Shown: positions 7,051 to 16,044, numbered from the stretch's first letter. The stretch is DNA of 64,000 bases from Lachnospiraceae bacterium (GCA_015057025.1 SVFD01000002.1:186001-250000), one strand, 5' to 3'. Program-made: numbers and translations. Notes: a model not told the origin generated them from the sequence alone.

Positions 7051-9447
7051 CTATTTTGTTAATTCATCTGCTACCTTTACAGCTCCGGCAGCGTCTTTGG
7101 CATATCCGTTTGCACAGATTTCATCTGCATATTCTTGTGTAATAACCGCACCGCCAACCATTATCTTACAATTTAAGCCTTCTAATCTTACAGCTTCAAT
7201 CACATGTTTCATTTCTGTCATTGTTGTTGTCATCAACGCAGACAACGCAATAAGTTCAGCATTTGTCTCTTTGGCCTTTGCTATAATATCTTCCGTAGGA
7301 ACATCTTTACCCATATCTATTACATGATAACCATAATTTTTTAGCATTAAAGTAACTAAATTTTTACCAATATCATGAATATCTCCTTTTACGGTAGCAA
7401 TAATAACAGTCTTTGTCTTCTCATTGTCAGTCTTCTGTTGCAAATGCGGTTCGATACACTCAATAGATAATTTCATTGCATTCGCACTTGCAATTAATTG
7501 AGGTAAAAAGTACTTTCCGCAATTAAACAGTTCTCCGACTTCATTAATAGCCGGAAGAAGACATTCATTTAAAATATGTTCTGCTTCTAATTTCCCTTCC
7601 TGTAGGGCCTCTTCTGTTATTTTTACAATTCCGGAGGTATTTCCACGCAATACAGCGATACGAAGCTTTTCTTCATAGGATATCTCAGTCTTTTGGCCAG
7701 ACTTTGATTCTTCAATAACTCCGGTCATTTTTTCAATATAATGTATACTGGCATCTTTTTTATTTAAAAGCATATCCGTAGCATAAATTGCATTCATTAA
7801 TTCCCTCTGGGAAGGATTGGCAATTGCCATAGTTAACCCCTGAGTAATTGCCATTGTAAGAAATGCGGTATTCACATTACTGCGTTCGGGTAAACCAAAA
7901 GAAATGTTTGATAAACCACACACGGTAGCCAGACCTTTTTCTTTACAATAACGTATGGTCTCCAAAGTTTCCAAAGCAGCTTTTTCATTTGCAGAAACCG
8001 TAGTTACCAATCCGTCTACAACAATGTCTTTATTGGTTAATCCGTATGAATATGCTTTTTCAAGCAATGTATCAATAATTTGAATTTTTTCTTCCAAATC
8101 AGCCGGAAGACCTGCATCCGATAAAGGTAGTAAAATAAACATTGCACCATATTTTTTAATCAAAGGAAATAAGCGTTCTGCTTTACCCTCTTCCAAAGAT
8201 ACGGAATTCACCAAAGCTCTGCCCGGATATAAACGCAAGGCTTTTTCAATTACATCACAATCGGACGAATCTATAGATAGGGGCAGATGACTTACTCCCA
8301 TTACCTCATACATGGTTTTTATCAGCATTTCTTTCTCATCAATGCCCCCCATGCCTAAGTTAATATCTAAAATATTCGCACCCTTTTCTTCCTGTTCTAC
8401 GGCAAATTGGATTGCCATATCAAGGTTGCCTTCACGAAGCTGTGCCTGCAAAGCTTTTTTACCGGTAGGATTAATACGTTCCCCGATTACAAGAAATGAA
8501 TCTTCTAACCCGAAAGAAACCGTTTTATATTCGGATGTTAATATACGTTTTTGTCTTCTTATTGGTTCAGGTGCTTTATTGTTGCAGTAAGCATCATATA
8601 GCGATTTGATGTGCTCCGGTGTAGTTCCGCAACATCCGCCAATAATTCCGGCTCCGGCTTCAATCAGCGATTGACATTGTTCTGCAAATTCCTCAGCTGT
8701 CATGGGATAAACCGTCTTTCCATTTTCATCTAACACAGGCATTCCGGCATTAGGCTTTGCAATAATGGGAACAGAGACATTTTGATACATATCTGCCACC
8801 CAAGCACGCATTTTATCAGGGCCTGTGGAACAATTAACACCAATGGCATCCACACCCAATCCTTCTAAAACAAGAGCTGCAGTAACTGCATCTGTACCAT
8901 AAAGGGTTTTTCCGTCTGATTCAAAAGAAAGTGTAACCATAACCGGTAAATCACAGGTTTCCTTAACTGCCAAAACAGCGGCTCTGGTTTCCTGTAAACT
9001 CATCATAGTCTCTATAACAATCAAGTCACAGCCGGCTTTATTAAGTACTGCCACCTGCTCCTTATAGATATCAACTAATTCTTCAAACTGCATGGTTCCG
9101 ATGGGATATAACTGTTTTCCTGTCATAGTAATATCTCCGGCAACTAATACCTTATCATCTACAGCCCTGCGAGAAAGCTCGACAAGCCTTGTATTCATCT
9201 CTTCAAGTTTATCTTCCAAACCATATTCTGCAAGCTTAATACGATTACCGCCAAAAGTAGGCGCATAAACAATATTTGCACCGGCCGCCACATATTCTTT
9301 TTGCAAGCCAATCAAAACATCTTCGTGTTCCAAAATCCACTGTTCAGGGCAAACTCCGGCCGGCATTCCTCTTAAGGAAAGATTTGATCCCGTTGCACCA
9401 TCTAAAAATATTATCTTATTTTCAAATTTATCTCTAAAAAAATTCAT
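7051..9447 (-). CDS. metH: Cobalamin-dependent methionine synthase (three-domain, no reactivation domain)
   Basis: 798 residues from ATG 9447, which is preceded by GGAGAGG. Domains in order: homocysteine S-methyltransferase (about 1-300) with the zinc cysteines GVNCSTG and GGCCGTTPEH; pterin-binding domain (about 310-570; GERINPTGKK, DINLGMGG, LSIDSSD); B12 cap and B12-binding domain (about 600-798) with the histidine-ligand motif DIHDIGKNLV. It would transfer methyl from methyltetrahydrofolate via cobalamin to homocysteine. The C-terminal AdoMet-binding reactivation domain of E. coli MetH (1227 residues) is absent, as in several anaerobe homologues, so reactivation of oxidised cobalamin would need another protein. 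First gene of the run NusG-II, Gx, ruvA, ruvB, zapA. No SAM or cobalamin riboswitch is evident upstream. Confidence 0.92.
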   Translation of the reverse strand: MNFFRDKFENKIIFLDGATGSNLSLRGMPAGVCPEQWILEHEDVLIGLQKEYVAAGANIVYAPTFGGNRIKLAEYGLEDKLEEMNTRLVELSRRAVDDKVLVAGDITMTGKQLYPIGTMQFEELVDIYKEQVAVLNKAGCDLIVIETMMSLQETRAAVLAVKETCDLPVMVTLSFESDGKTLYGTDAVTAALVLEGLGVDAIGVNCSTGPDKMRAWVADMYQNVSVPIIAKPNAGMPVLDENGKTVYPMTAEEFAEQCQSLIEAGAGIIGGCCGTTPEHIKSLYDAYCNNKAPEPIRRQKRILTSEYKTVSFGLEDSFLVIGERINPTGKKALQAQLREGNLDMAIQFAVEQEEKGANILDINLGMGGIDEKEMLIKTMYEVMGVSHLPLSIDSSDCDVIEKALRLYPGRALVNSVSLEEGKAERLFPLIKKYGAMFILLPLSDAGLPADLEEKIQIIDTLLEKAYSYGLTNKDIVVDGLVTTVSANEKAALETLETIRYCKEKGLATVCGLSNISFGLPERSNVNTAFLTMAITQGLTMAIANPSQRELMNAIYATDMLLNKKDASIHYIEKMTGVIEESKSGQKTEISYEEKLRIAVLRGNTSGIVKITEEALQEGKLEAEHILNECLLPAINEVGELFNCGKYFLPQLIASANAMKLSIECIEPHLQQKTDNEKTKTVIIATVKGDIHDIGKNLVTLMLKNYGYHVIDMGKDVPTEDIIAKAKETNAELIALSALMTTTMTEMKHVIEAVRLEGLNCKIMVGGAVITQEYADEICANGYAKDAAGAVKVADELTK

Positions 9448-9574
9448 ATACTTCCCTCTCCGGATTGACATAATTTACACTTACAAAAATTACTTTATTT
9501 TAACATACTTACTTTTTTAAAGCAAATTTTATTAAAATACCTGTTAAAGCATTTATTCTTTTATATTTATTCTC

Positions 9575-9603
9575 TTGATTTCCCTAAATTACTATGTTAA
9601 ATT
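9575..9603 (+). promoter_or_regulatory. Possible sigma-A promoter for the 9665 lipoprotein gene
   Basis: TTGATT (9575-9580), a 17-base spacer and TAAATT (9598-9603). The spacing is ideal but the -10 element matches only moderately. It is the best candidate in the AT-rich interval between the divergent metH and lipoprotein genes; I see no riboswitch-like element there. Confidence 0.35.
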
Positions 9604-9664
9604 AGACTATAGTGACAATAATCACGATAAAAATTACATATTTAATGATTAATGGAGAAACAAA

Positions 9665-10144
9665 ATGAAAAAGAAATTTTTTGCGCTTACTCTTTCTGTT
9701 GTTTTAACTTTTTTCTTTGTCGGATGCGGTGCTGACAATGAGTTAGATAAGTACAGAAAATCTGTGGAAGAATTTTATGAAGATGTTGTTGAAATCAATG
9801 ATAATATCAATGCAATTGATGCCGAAAGTGCCAATGCCCCTCAAGAATTATTAGACGAATTGGATGACTTAAATGCACTCTTCCAAGATTTCGGCGAACT
9901 TGAAGTTCCCCAAGAATATATTGCGGTAGAATCTCTTGCCGACGAAGCTGCTTCTTTTATGGATGAAGCTGTTACTTTATATCATTCATCCTTTTCAGAT
10001 GGTACTTTTAATGATTTCAGTGTCGGAATGGCTTATGAGAAATATTGCAGAGCAATCTTAAGAATTAATTATATCGGCGACATTTTACAGGGAAAAACCT
10101 TGGAAGGCGAAAATATTAATATCTATTATGAAGAAGAGGAATAA
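9665..10144 (+). CDS. Small predicted lipoprotein of unknown function
   Basis: 159 residues. A lysine-start signal peptide (MKKKFFALTLSVVLTFFF) ends in a lipobox VGC, so Cys21 should be lipidated and the protein held on the outer face of the membrane. The mature part is acidic and largely helical (repeated Glu/Asp, ELLDELDDLNALF), ending in EEEE. I do not recognise a family. ATG 9665 follows GGAG. It is monocistronic, with a bidirectional terminator right after it, and divergent from metH. Confidence 0.75.
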   Translation: MKKKFFALTLSVVLTFFFVGCGADNELDKYRKSVEEFYEDVVEINDNINAIDAESANAPQELLDELDDLNALFQDFGELEVPQEYIAVESLADEAASFMDEAVTLYHSSFSDGTFNDFSVGMAYEKYCRAILRINYIGDILQGKTLEGENINIYYEEEE

Positions 10145-10157
10145 TACATAAAATAAA

Positions 10158-10186
10158 AGACAGGTTCTTTCGAACCTGTCTTTTTT
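10158..10186 (+). terminator. Bidirectional intrinsic terminator
   Basis: A 10-bp perfect stem AGACAGGTTC/GAACCTGTCT (10158-10167 with 10172-10181), a TTTC loop, six T on the plus strand and an A-rich stretch on the other flank. It sits between the convergent lipoprotein gene (+) and the DUF4190-like gene (-) and should stop both. Confidence 0.92.
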
Positions 10187-10194
10187 ATATCCTC

Positions 10195-10497
10195 TTAGCA
10201 GAAGAATGATAAACCAAATGTAAAAGGAATTAAAATAATGTCAACAATAAACTGACTCATTAATGATACACCACCACAAATAAGTCCGGTAATTGCAAAT
10301 CCTTTCTTGCTTGTATGTTTTGCCAATGCAACAATACCTAATACAACTGCCACAAGTGAAACTATGTATAAAGTATTAACGAAGAAAGCACAAATACCTA
10401 CAATCATAGAAGCAAGCGCAAGTCCTGCATATTGATTTGAGTTTTCAGGCATCGGTTCATAATTGTAAAGGTCGTTGTTCTGATTGTTATAATCCAT
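10195..10497 (-). CDS. Small membrane protein, DUF4190-like
   Basis: 100 residues: a hydrophilic Asn/Tyr-rich N-terminus (about 20 residues), then two hydrophobic segments (about 24-57 and 67-97) joined by a short basic loop (AKHTSKKGF) and the typical GLICGGVSL. This layout matches DUF4190 proteins of Firmicutes, whose role is unknown. ATG 10497 follows AAAGGAG at 7 bases. It is read away from the DUF2752 gene; genes for these two small membrane families are often neighbours. Confidence 0.72.
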   Translation of the reverse strand: MDYNNQNNDLYNYEPMPENSNQYAGLALASMIVGICAFFVNTLYIVSLVAVVLGIVALAKHTSKKGFAITGLICGGVSLMSQFIVDIILIPFTFGLSFFC

Positions 10498-10654
10498 AAT
10501 AATTCTCCTTTGTTAAAATAATATTTACATTGAATATGGGCCATTTTTCATTTTATGAAACTCAAGCCCTATAACGTAATTATTATATTATATAAAACCT
10601 TGATAAGCAAGTAATTTTCAATTACATTTCATTCTTTTTTATACAACTTCCATA

Positions 10655-10663
10655 TGTTATAAT
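10655..10663 (+). promoter_or_regulatory. Extended -10 promoter for the DUF2752 gene
   Basis: TGTTATAAT: a perfect TATAAT (10658-10663) with an upstream TG one base away, the extended -10 arrangement. No good -35 element is present at the expected distance, which fits an extended -10 promoter. It lies about 40 bases upstream of the start codon. Confidence 0.65.
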
Positions 10664-10702
10664 ATCTATACCATTATATAATTTAATTTGAAACGGATAA
10701 AA

Positions 10703-11164
10703 ATGAAAACACACAAACACACATTAACACAATCTGAAAAAATAATATTTATATGTTTTTCATTCTGTCTCCTTCTGTTTTTGATTTTTCTTGTTTATTA
10801 TCATATTACAGATATGAGTTTTTATAATACAAACGGTAGTTGCGGAATGAAATATCTTTTTCATTTATACTGTCCCGGTTGCGGCGGAACAAGAGCAATT
10901 GATATGCTTTTACATGGCAGAATTTTAAAATCTTTGATGTATCATCCGATTATTGTATATCTTGCCTTGTTTTTTCTCAGCTATTATATTCCCACATTTT
11001 TACAATTTGTAGGATTATATAAGAGAAAAATCAATTACATGACATATATTTATATTCTGATTGGAATGTTAATAGTCATAGTTGTTCATTTTATTGTAAG
11101 AAATGTATTATTAACCTGTTTCGGCATTGATTATATCGGCGAATGCATTTCTTATTGGTCTTAG
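10703..11164 (+). CDS. DUF2752 domain membrane protein
   Basis: 153 residues from ATG 10703 (a TTG at 10688 is the longer alternative; GGA five bases upstream favours the ATG). Three hydrophobic segments are visible. Between the first and second is the family signature CPGCGGTRAIDMLLHGRI, with a Cys-x-x-Cys pair and a GGTRA turn. DUF2752 proteins are small membrane proteins of unknown function, common in Bacteroidetes and Firmicutes. It is monocistronic, bracketed by an extended -10 promoter and a terminator. Confidence 0.82.
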   Translation: MKTHKHTLTQSEKIIFICFSFCLLLFLIFLVYYHITDMSFYNTNGSCGMKYLFHLYCPGCGGTRAIDMLLHGRILKSLMYHPIIVYLALFFLSYYIPTFLQFVGLYKRKINYMTYIYILIGMLIVIVVHFIVRNVLLTCFGIDYIGECISYWS

Positions 11165-11202
11165 AGTAAGTAAATCGCAAAAATCAGTCTGAATTTTCTC
11201 AT

Positions 11203-11236
11203 AAAAAAGCACCGTACAATTTGTACGATGCTTTTC
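11203..11236 (-). terminator. Bidirectional intrinsic terminator
   Basis: Inverted repeat AAAAGCACCGTACAA/TTGTACGATGCTTTT (11205-11219 with 11221-11235) with one internal mismatch. A T-run follows on both strands (TTTTTT on the minus strand, TTTTCTTT on the plus). It separates the convergent DUF2752 gene (+) and GGGtGRT gene (-). Confidence 0.85.
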
Positions 11237-11292
11237 TTTATCATATTAATTCTAACATATATCATATCCACTGATAATTCATCGGAAAATAC

Positions 11293-12303
11293 TTAGAACT
11301 TACCGTTATCAGCTGCTTCCTGGATAGCAACCGCAACAGCTACTGTCATACCAACCATAGGGTTGTTACCAGCACCGATAAGCCCCATCATTTCTACGTG
11401 AGCAGGAACTGATGAAGAACCTGCAAACTGAGCGTCTGAGTGCATACGACCCATAGTATCTGTCATACCGTAAGAAGCAGGACCTGCAGCCATGTTGTCA
11501 GGATGAAGTGTACGGCCTGTACCACCACCTGAAGCAACTGAGAAATATTTCTTGCCCTGTTCATTACATTCTTTCTTATAAGTACCTGCAACGGGATGCT
11601 GGAATCTTGTAGGGTTGGTTGAGTTACCTGTGATAGATACGTCAACACCTTCCTTGTGCATGATAGCAACACCTTCGCAAACATCGTTTGCACCATAGCA
11701 GTTAACCTTTGCACGAAGTCCTTCTGAGTAAGACTTACGGAAAACTTCTTTTACAGTGTTTGTATAAGGATCATATTCTGTTTCAACAAATGTGAAACCG
11801 TTAATACGAGCGATAATCTGAGCAGCATCCTTACCAAGACCGTTCAAAATAACTCTTAAGGGTTTTTTACGAACCTTGTTAGCCTTTTCTGCAATACCGA
11901 TAGCACCTTCAGCAGCTGCGAATGATTCATGACCTGCAAGGAATGCGAAACATTCTGTTTCTTCTTCCAATAACATCTTACCTAAGTTACCATGTCCAAG
12001 ACCTACCTTACGTGTATCAGCAACAGATCCGGGAATACAGAAAGCCTGAAGACCTTCACCGATTGCTGCTGCAGCATCAGCTGCTCTTCTGCAGTCCTTT
12101 TTAATTGCGATTGCTGCACCTACGATGTATGCCCAGCAAGCATTTTCAAAGCAGATAGGCTGAATGCCTTTGATCTGATTGTAAACATCAAGACCTGCAT
12201 CCTTTGTGATTTTTTCTGCTTCTTCGATAGAAGCGATTCCATAGCTATTTAATACGGAATTGATTTTGTCAATTCGTCTTTCATATGATTCAAATAATGC
12301 CAT
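11293..12303 (-). CDS. GGGtGRT-motif protein
   Basis: 336 residues. The family is named after the motif seen here as ASGGGTGRTLHPDN (around residue 267). Other conserved stretches are GLGKDAAQIIARINGF, SITGNSTNPTRFQHP and GNNPMVGMTVAVAVA. No transmembrane segment or signal peptide. Function is not established. The gene lies 17 bases downstream of a NifU-like scaffold gene, a pairing I recognise from other Clostridia, which suggests a role in iron-sulfur or other metallocluster biogenesis or an enzyme that needs a dedicated cluster. ATG 12303 is preceded by AGGAGG. A terminator follows the gene. Confidence 0.9.
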   Translation of the reverse strand: MALFESYERRIDKINSVLNSYGIASIEEAEKITKDAGLDVYNQIKGIQPICFENACWAYIVGAAIAIKKDCRRAADAAAAIGEGLQAFCIPGSVADTRKVGLGHGNLGKMLLEEETECFAFLAGHESFAAAEGAIGIAEKANKVRKKPLRVILNGLGKDAAQIIARINGFTFVETEYDPYTNTVKEVFRKSYSEGLRAKVNCYGANDVCEGVAIMHKEGVDVSITGNSTNPTRFQHPVAGTYKKECNEQGKKYFSVASGGGTGRTLHPDNMAAGPASYGMTDTMGRMHSDAQFAGSSSVPAHVEMMGLIGAGNNPMVGMTVAVAVAIQEAADNGKF

Positions 12304-12320
12304 TTTTCAGTCCTCCTATC

Positions 12321-13013
12321 CTATTCATTTCTGGGATCGATAATCTTAACAGCATCAGCCACACGACCATACTGGCCTTTTGCCTTTTCCCAAGCTGTTG
12401 TAGGATCATCACCCTTTTTGATAAAGTCAGTCATCTTGCCAAGGCTTACGAACTGGTAACCGATGATCTGGTCATCTGCATCAAGTGCGATACCTGTTAC
12501 ATAACCTTCAGCCATTTCAAGGTAACGGGGACCCTTAGCCAATGTACCATACATTGTACCAACCTGTGAACGAAGTCCCTTACCAAGGTCTTCAAGACCT
12601 GCACCAACAGGAAGACCGTCTTCAGAGAATGCACTCTGTGTACGACCGTAAACAACCTGAAGGAATAACTCTCTCATAGCTGTATTAATAGCATCACATA
12701 CAAGATCAGTATTTAATGCTTCTAACAAAGTTCTTCCGGGTAAGATTTCAGAAGCCATAGCTGCTGAATGAGTCATACCTGAACATCCAATGGTTTCAAC
12801 CAATGCTTCCTGGATGATACCTTCCTTGATGTTAAGGGTTAACTTACAAGCACCCTGCTGGGGAGCACACCAGCCAATACCGTGTGTTAAACCGGAAATG
12901 TCTTTGATTTCTTTTGCTTTTACCCATTTTGCTTCTTCAGGGATAGGAGCACAACCGTGATTAACGCCCTGTGCTACTGTACACATTTTCTGTACTTCAT
13001 GTGAATAAATCAT
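12321..13013 (-). CDS. NifU/IscU-like iron-sulfur cluster assembly scaffold protein
   Basis: 230 residues from ATG 13013, which lies 8 bases after AAAGGAG (the longer frame at 13031 covers that site). Scaffold-like cysteine positions are GWCAPQQGACK, ETIGCSGMTH and DLVCDAIN, in the order of the three cysteines of IscU/NifU N-terminal domains. It is longer than classical IscU (~130) because of an extra C-terminal region (about 150-230; YVTGIALDADDQIIGYQFVS, WEKAKGQYGRVADAVKI). Known members are annotated as scaffold proteins by similarity. It precedes and is probably co-expressed with the GGGtGRT gene, so the pair may act together. Confidence 0.85.
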   Translation of the reverse strand: MIYSHEVQKMCTVAQGVNHGCAPIPEEAKWVKAKEIKDISGLTHGIGWCAPQQGACKLTLNIKEGIIQEALVETIGCSGMTHSAAMASEILPGRTLLEALNTDLVCDAINTAMRELFLQVVYGRTQSAFSEDGLPVGAGLEDLGKGLRSQVGTMYGTLAKGPRYLEMAEGYVTGIALDADDQIIGYQFVSLGKMTDFIKKGDDPTTAWEKAKGQYGRVADAVKIIDPRNE

Positions 13014-13043
13014 GTGAAAATCTCCTTTCAAACATAATATACT

Positions 13044-13178
13044 TTAACAAACAGGCTTCTCCTGTGTGTCGTCATGATTTAATCGATTATGTAAGCAACT
13101 CATAACCGCTTCTTCTATTTTCGCATAAAACAGCGAAAAAATCCAGTGTTTTTTAGCTTTTTCGACAGAATATTTCAT
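13044..13178 (-). CDS. Possible 44-residue leader or small protein upstream of the NifU-like gene
   Basis: An uninterrupted frame from ATG 13178 to TAA 13044 fills most of the ~200-base interval upstream of the scaffold gene, ending 30 bases before its start. The product starts MKYSVEKAKKHWIF, has a short amphipathic or aromatic stretch, and ends TQEKPVC, with two cysteines in the last 20 residues. No convincing Shine-Dalgarno sequence precedes the ATG, and the frame includes a hairpin-forming pair TTTTCGC/GCGAAAA near 13118-13142. It may be an unrecognised small protein, a translated leader, or chance. Confidence 0.25.
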   Translation of the reverse strand: MKYSVEKAKKHWIFSLFYAKIEEAVMSCLHNRLNHDDTQEKPVC

Positions 13179-13233
13179 ATAAAAGCACATTTTGGTTATA
13201 ATATAAAAAATATGTCATTTTATGTTTAAAAAC

Positions 13234-13902
13234 TTATTGTTTTTTTACAATATCATCGGATCTCTTATATATACTTTCCGCAGGTACAAAACCTCTTACA
13301 CAGGATGTCGGATAAATATTGGAATTCTTGCCCACTACAGTCCCGGGATTCAATACGGAATTACAACCAACTTCCACACAGTCACCAAGCATAGCACCAA
13401 ACTTTTTCAGACCTGTTTCAATATTCTCTTCAGTTGATTTTACAACAACAAGGGTCTTGTCGCTCTTTACGTTGGATGTAATAGAACCGGCACCCATGTG
13501 TGCCTTATAACCCAAAACACTGTCACCAACATAATTGTAATGCGGAACCTGTACCCGATCAAAAAGAACTACATTTTTTAATTCCGTAGAGTTACCTACC
13601 ACAGCATTTTTACCTACGATAGCGTTGCCACGGATAAAAGCACAATGGCGGACTTCTGCTTCCTCATCAATGATAAGCGGTCCGTTCAAGTATGCTGACG
13701 GGAATACTTTAGCACTTTTTGCAACCCAAATATTTTCGCCTCTTTTTTCGTACTTTTCTTCCGAAAGTGTTTCACCAAGTTCCACGATAAACTTTCCAAT
13801 CTCAGGTAAAACTTCCCATGGATACTCTTTGCCGTCAAACAACTTCGCAGCAATTGTATTCTCTAGGGACATAAGGTTTGAAATTTTCATTGCTTCTGAC
13901 AT
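13234..13902 (-). CDS. Left-handed beta-helix (hexapeptide) protein, GlmU C-terminal/acyltransferase-like
   Basis: 222 residues. After a helical N-terminus (~50 residues), the rest shows hexapeptide-type repeats (FPSAYLNGPLIIDEEAEV, AIVGKNAVVGNST, GAGSITSN, VEVGCNSVLNPGTVVGKNS). This is typical of left-handed beta-helix acyltransferases. Such stand-alone proteins are commonly annotated as UDP-N-acetylglucosamine pyrophosphorylase-like, but the nucleotidyltransferase domain is absent, so that name overstates it. The real acyl acceptor is unknown. ATG 13902 is preceded by a GAGGTGA-type site; the gene lies 24 bases after topB. Confidence 0.75.
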   Translation of the reverse strand: MSEAMKISNLMSLENTIAAKLFDGKEYPWEVLPEIGKFIVELGETLSEEKYEKRGENIWVAKSAKVFPSAYLNGPLIIDEEAEVRHCAFIRGNAIVGKNAVVGNSTELKNVVLFDRVQVPHYNYVGDSVLGYKAHMGAGSITSNVKSDKTLVVVKSTEENIETGLKKFGAMLGDCVEVGCNSVLNPGTVVGKNSNIYPTSCVRGFVPAESIYKRSDDIVKKQ

Positions 13903-13926
13903 AAGGTCACCTCGCTATATAAAATT

Positions 13927-16044
13927 TTATTTTCTGTAAAACTGCGCCGCATAATCAAAACACTGTTTTAACTGATTCTGATTCTTTAAATTCTTCACAT
14001 TATTAGTATGCTTCGTCACAAAGTCCGTAAGCTTCGTCATATACTCATCTTCCGTAATACTGCCATCCGCCACGCCGGTTAATCCTTTTTCCCAACTTGC
14101 GGTTAACGCAGGATTCAGCAGTGATCCGATAGACAAACGTACCACATCATGAATCATTTCACCCATCTGTGTCGGAGTGATTATCTGAGTCTTTGAATTC
14201 AAGGCAAGATATTTATTATTGACTAATTTGGTCAAAATTGCCGCTCTTGTTGCACTGGTGCCAATGCCGCTACCTTTAATCTGAGCACGCAAATCTTCAT
14301 CTTCAATAAATTGTCCGGCATTTTCCATGGCAAGAATTATGCTACCGGAATTATAACGCTTCGGAGGCTGTGTTTCGCCTTCTTTAATTTCAAAGGCCTT
14401 TAAAGGTAATTCATCACCTTTTTTCAGACCGGATAAAATCTTTAAGAAAGACTCATCACATTTTACTTCTTCCGCTTCGTTCTCAGCACCGGATTTGTAA
14501 GTATTTTCTTTCTCAACATCCTCTTTGCCGGAATCCTTATCCGTATCCTTCTTCTTGGCAAAAGAATACTGCATCACCTTACGGAAGCCTTCTTCTTTTA
14601 ATACCTTAAAAGAACAGTAAAACTTCTCGTCTCTGCGTTCCGTTACCAAAGATACCTTCTCATATACGGCAGCAGGATAAAAGATTCCAAGGAACCTTCT
14701 TGCAATGATTTCATACACCAGTCTTGCGGTAGGACTGACACTGCCTAAGGCATTAAAACCTTGTCCCGTAGGAATAATTGCATAGTGGTCCGTAATCTGC
14801 TTATCGTTTACGTACTTGGTCGAGGCAATCTTTTTATATGACCCAAGAGCCAGTACTTCCTTGGCATTGTCTTGTAAAACCGCATAATTCTGCAGGCCTG
14901 CAATGTTTTTATAGATTTCTTTGGCAACCGCCGTAGACAATACTCTCGCATCAGTACGTGGATAGGTCACAAGCTTCTTTTCATACAATTCCTGAACAAT
15001 GGACAGGGTCTGGTCCGGATTGATTTTAAAATATTTGGAGCAGTCATTCTGCAATTCCGCCAAATTATATAAAAGCGGTGCATTTTTACGTTCTTTTTTA
15101 TTCTCCATAGAGAATACATGCATATTACCGAAATCTTCCCCGGCAACAATCTGCTTTTCGCCATCAAGAGGCGGTGTAAACATCGTATCCGCCTGTGCTT
15201 CACGAGCTAACGTATAGGCAATACACTCCTGTGCAGTTTCTCTGTCTAAAAAGCCGTTTTCTTTATATAATTTCGGAGACTGGAAGTATTTACTGTCTTC
15301 TGTCACACGCCATTCGCCTTCAATCTCAGATTCGGCAATCTGCATTTTCGCCCAAACCTTATAAAAGGGGGTCTTAACAAAATTTCGGATTTCGCGCTCG
15401 CGATTTACTACCATACCGAGTACACAAGTCATAACGCGACCTACGGAAACCACACCTTTGTGAGCGTTCAAATAAGATTTCACCTGATAACCATACTTTA
15501 AAGTCAACGCACGGGAAAAATTAATACCCATCAGATAATCTTCTTTGGCACGTAAATAAGCAGAGGCTGACAAATTATCATACTCCGATAAATCCTTAGC
15601 TTCCTTGATGCCACGAATAATTTCTTCTTCTGTCTGGGAATCAATCCAGACACGCAGACGTTTCTTGCCCGTAACGCCGGCTTCCTGCTCCACCAGACGA
15701 TAAATATACTCTCCTTCACGTCCGGAGTCGGTGCAGACATAAATAGTATCCACATCCTCACGGGTCAAAAGACCTTTTACGGTGTTAAACTGCTTTCTGA
15801 CATCATCGATAACTTGATATTTATAATCCGTCGGAATAAAAGGAATGGTGTCAAAAGACCATCTTTTTAGTGCTTCATCGTAACTTTCAGGATAACACAT
15901 ATTTACAAGATGACCGACACACCAGGTAATAATGGTGTTCTCGGACTCTAAATATCCGTCATGGGACTTCGTATTCAATTTTAAGGCTTTGGCAAACTCG
16001 CGGGCAACAGAAGGTTTCTCCGCGATAAAAACCGCTTTTCCCAT
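13927..16044 (-). CDS. topB: DNA topoisomerase III (type IA)
   Basis: 705 residues. The Toprim domain is at the N-terminus (FIAEKPSVAREFA; CTDSGREGEYIYR). The catalytic tyrosine is in LVTYPRTDA (about residue 361). SGIGTSATRAAIL and the C-terminal lobe are also recognisable. It relaxes or decatenates DNA by single-strand passage. It lacks the zinc-ribbon extension of TopA, as expected for TopB, and carries a short charged insert rich in Lys/Glu/Asp (about residues 512-545). ATG 16044 follows AAAGGA. The downstream beta-helix gene is probably co-transcribed. Confidence 0.95.
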   Translation of the reverse strand: MGKAVFIAEKPSVAREFAKALKLNTKSHDGYLESENTIITWCVGHLVNMCYPESYDEALKRWSFDTIPFIPTDYKYQVIDDVRKQFNTVKGLLTREDVDTIYVCTDSGREGEYIYRLVEQEAGVTGKKRLRVWIDSQTEEEIIRGIKEAKDLSEYDNLSASAYLRAKEDYLMGINFSRALTLKYGYQVKSYLNAHKGVVSVGRVMTCVLGMVVNREREIRNFVKTPFYKVWAKMQIAESEIEGEWRVTEDSKYFQSPKLYKENGFLDRETAQECIAYTLAREAQADTMFTPPLDGEKQIVAGEDFGNMHVFSMENKKERKNAPLLYNLAELQNDCSKYFKINPDQTLSIVQELYEKKLVTYPRTDARVLSTAVAKEIYKNIAGLQNYAVLQDNAKEVLALGSYKKIASTKYVNDKQITDHYAIIPTGQGFNALGSVSPTARLVYEIIARRFLGIFYPAAVYEKVSLVTERRDEKFYCSFKVLKEEGFRKVMQYSFAKKKDTDKDSGKEDVEKENTYKSGAENEAEEVKCDESFLKILSGLKKGDELPLKAFEIKEGETQPPKRYNSGSIILAMENAGQFIEDEDLRAQIKGSGIGTSATRAAILTKLVNNKYLALNSKTQIITPTQMGEMIHDVVRLSIGSLLNPALTASWEKGLTGVADGSITEDEYMTKLTDFVTKHTNNVKNLKNQNQLKQCFDYAAQFYRK

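Noticed and set aside
9448-9664. Riboswitch (SAM or cobalamin) upstream of metH
   Set aside because: The interval is AT-rich, too short and lacks the conserved boxes of either class.
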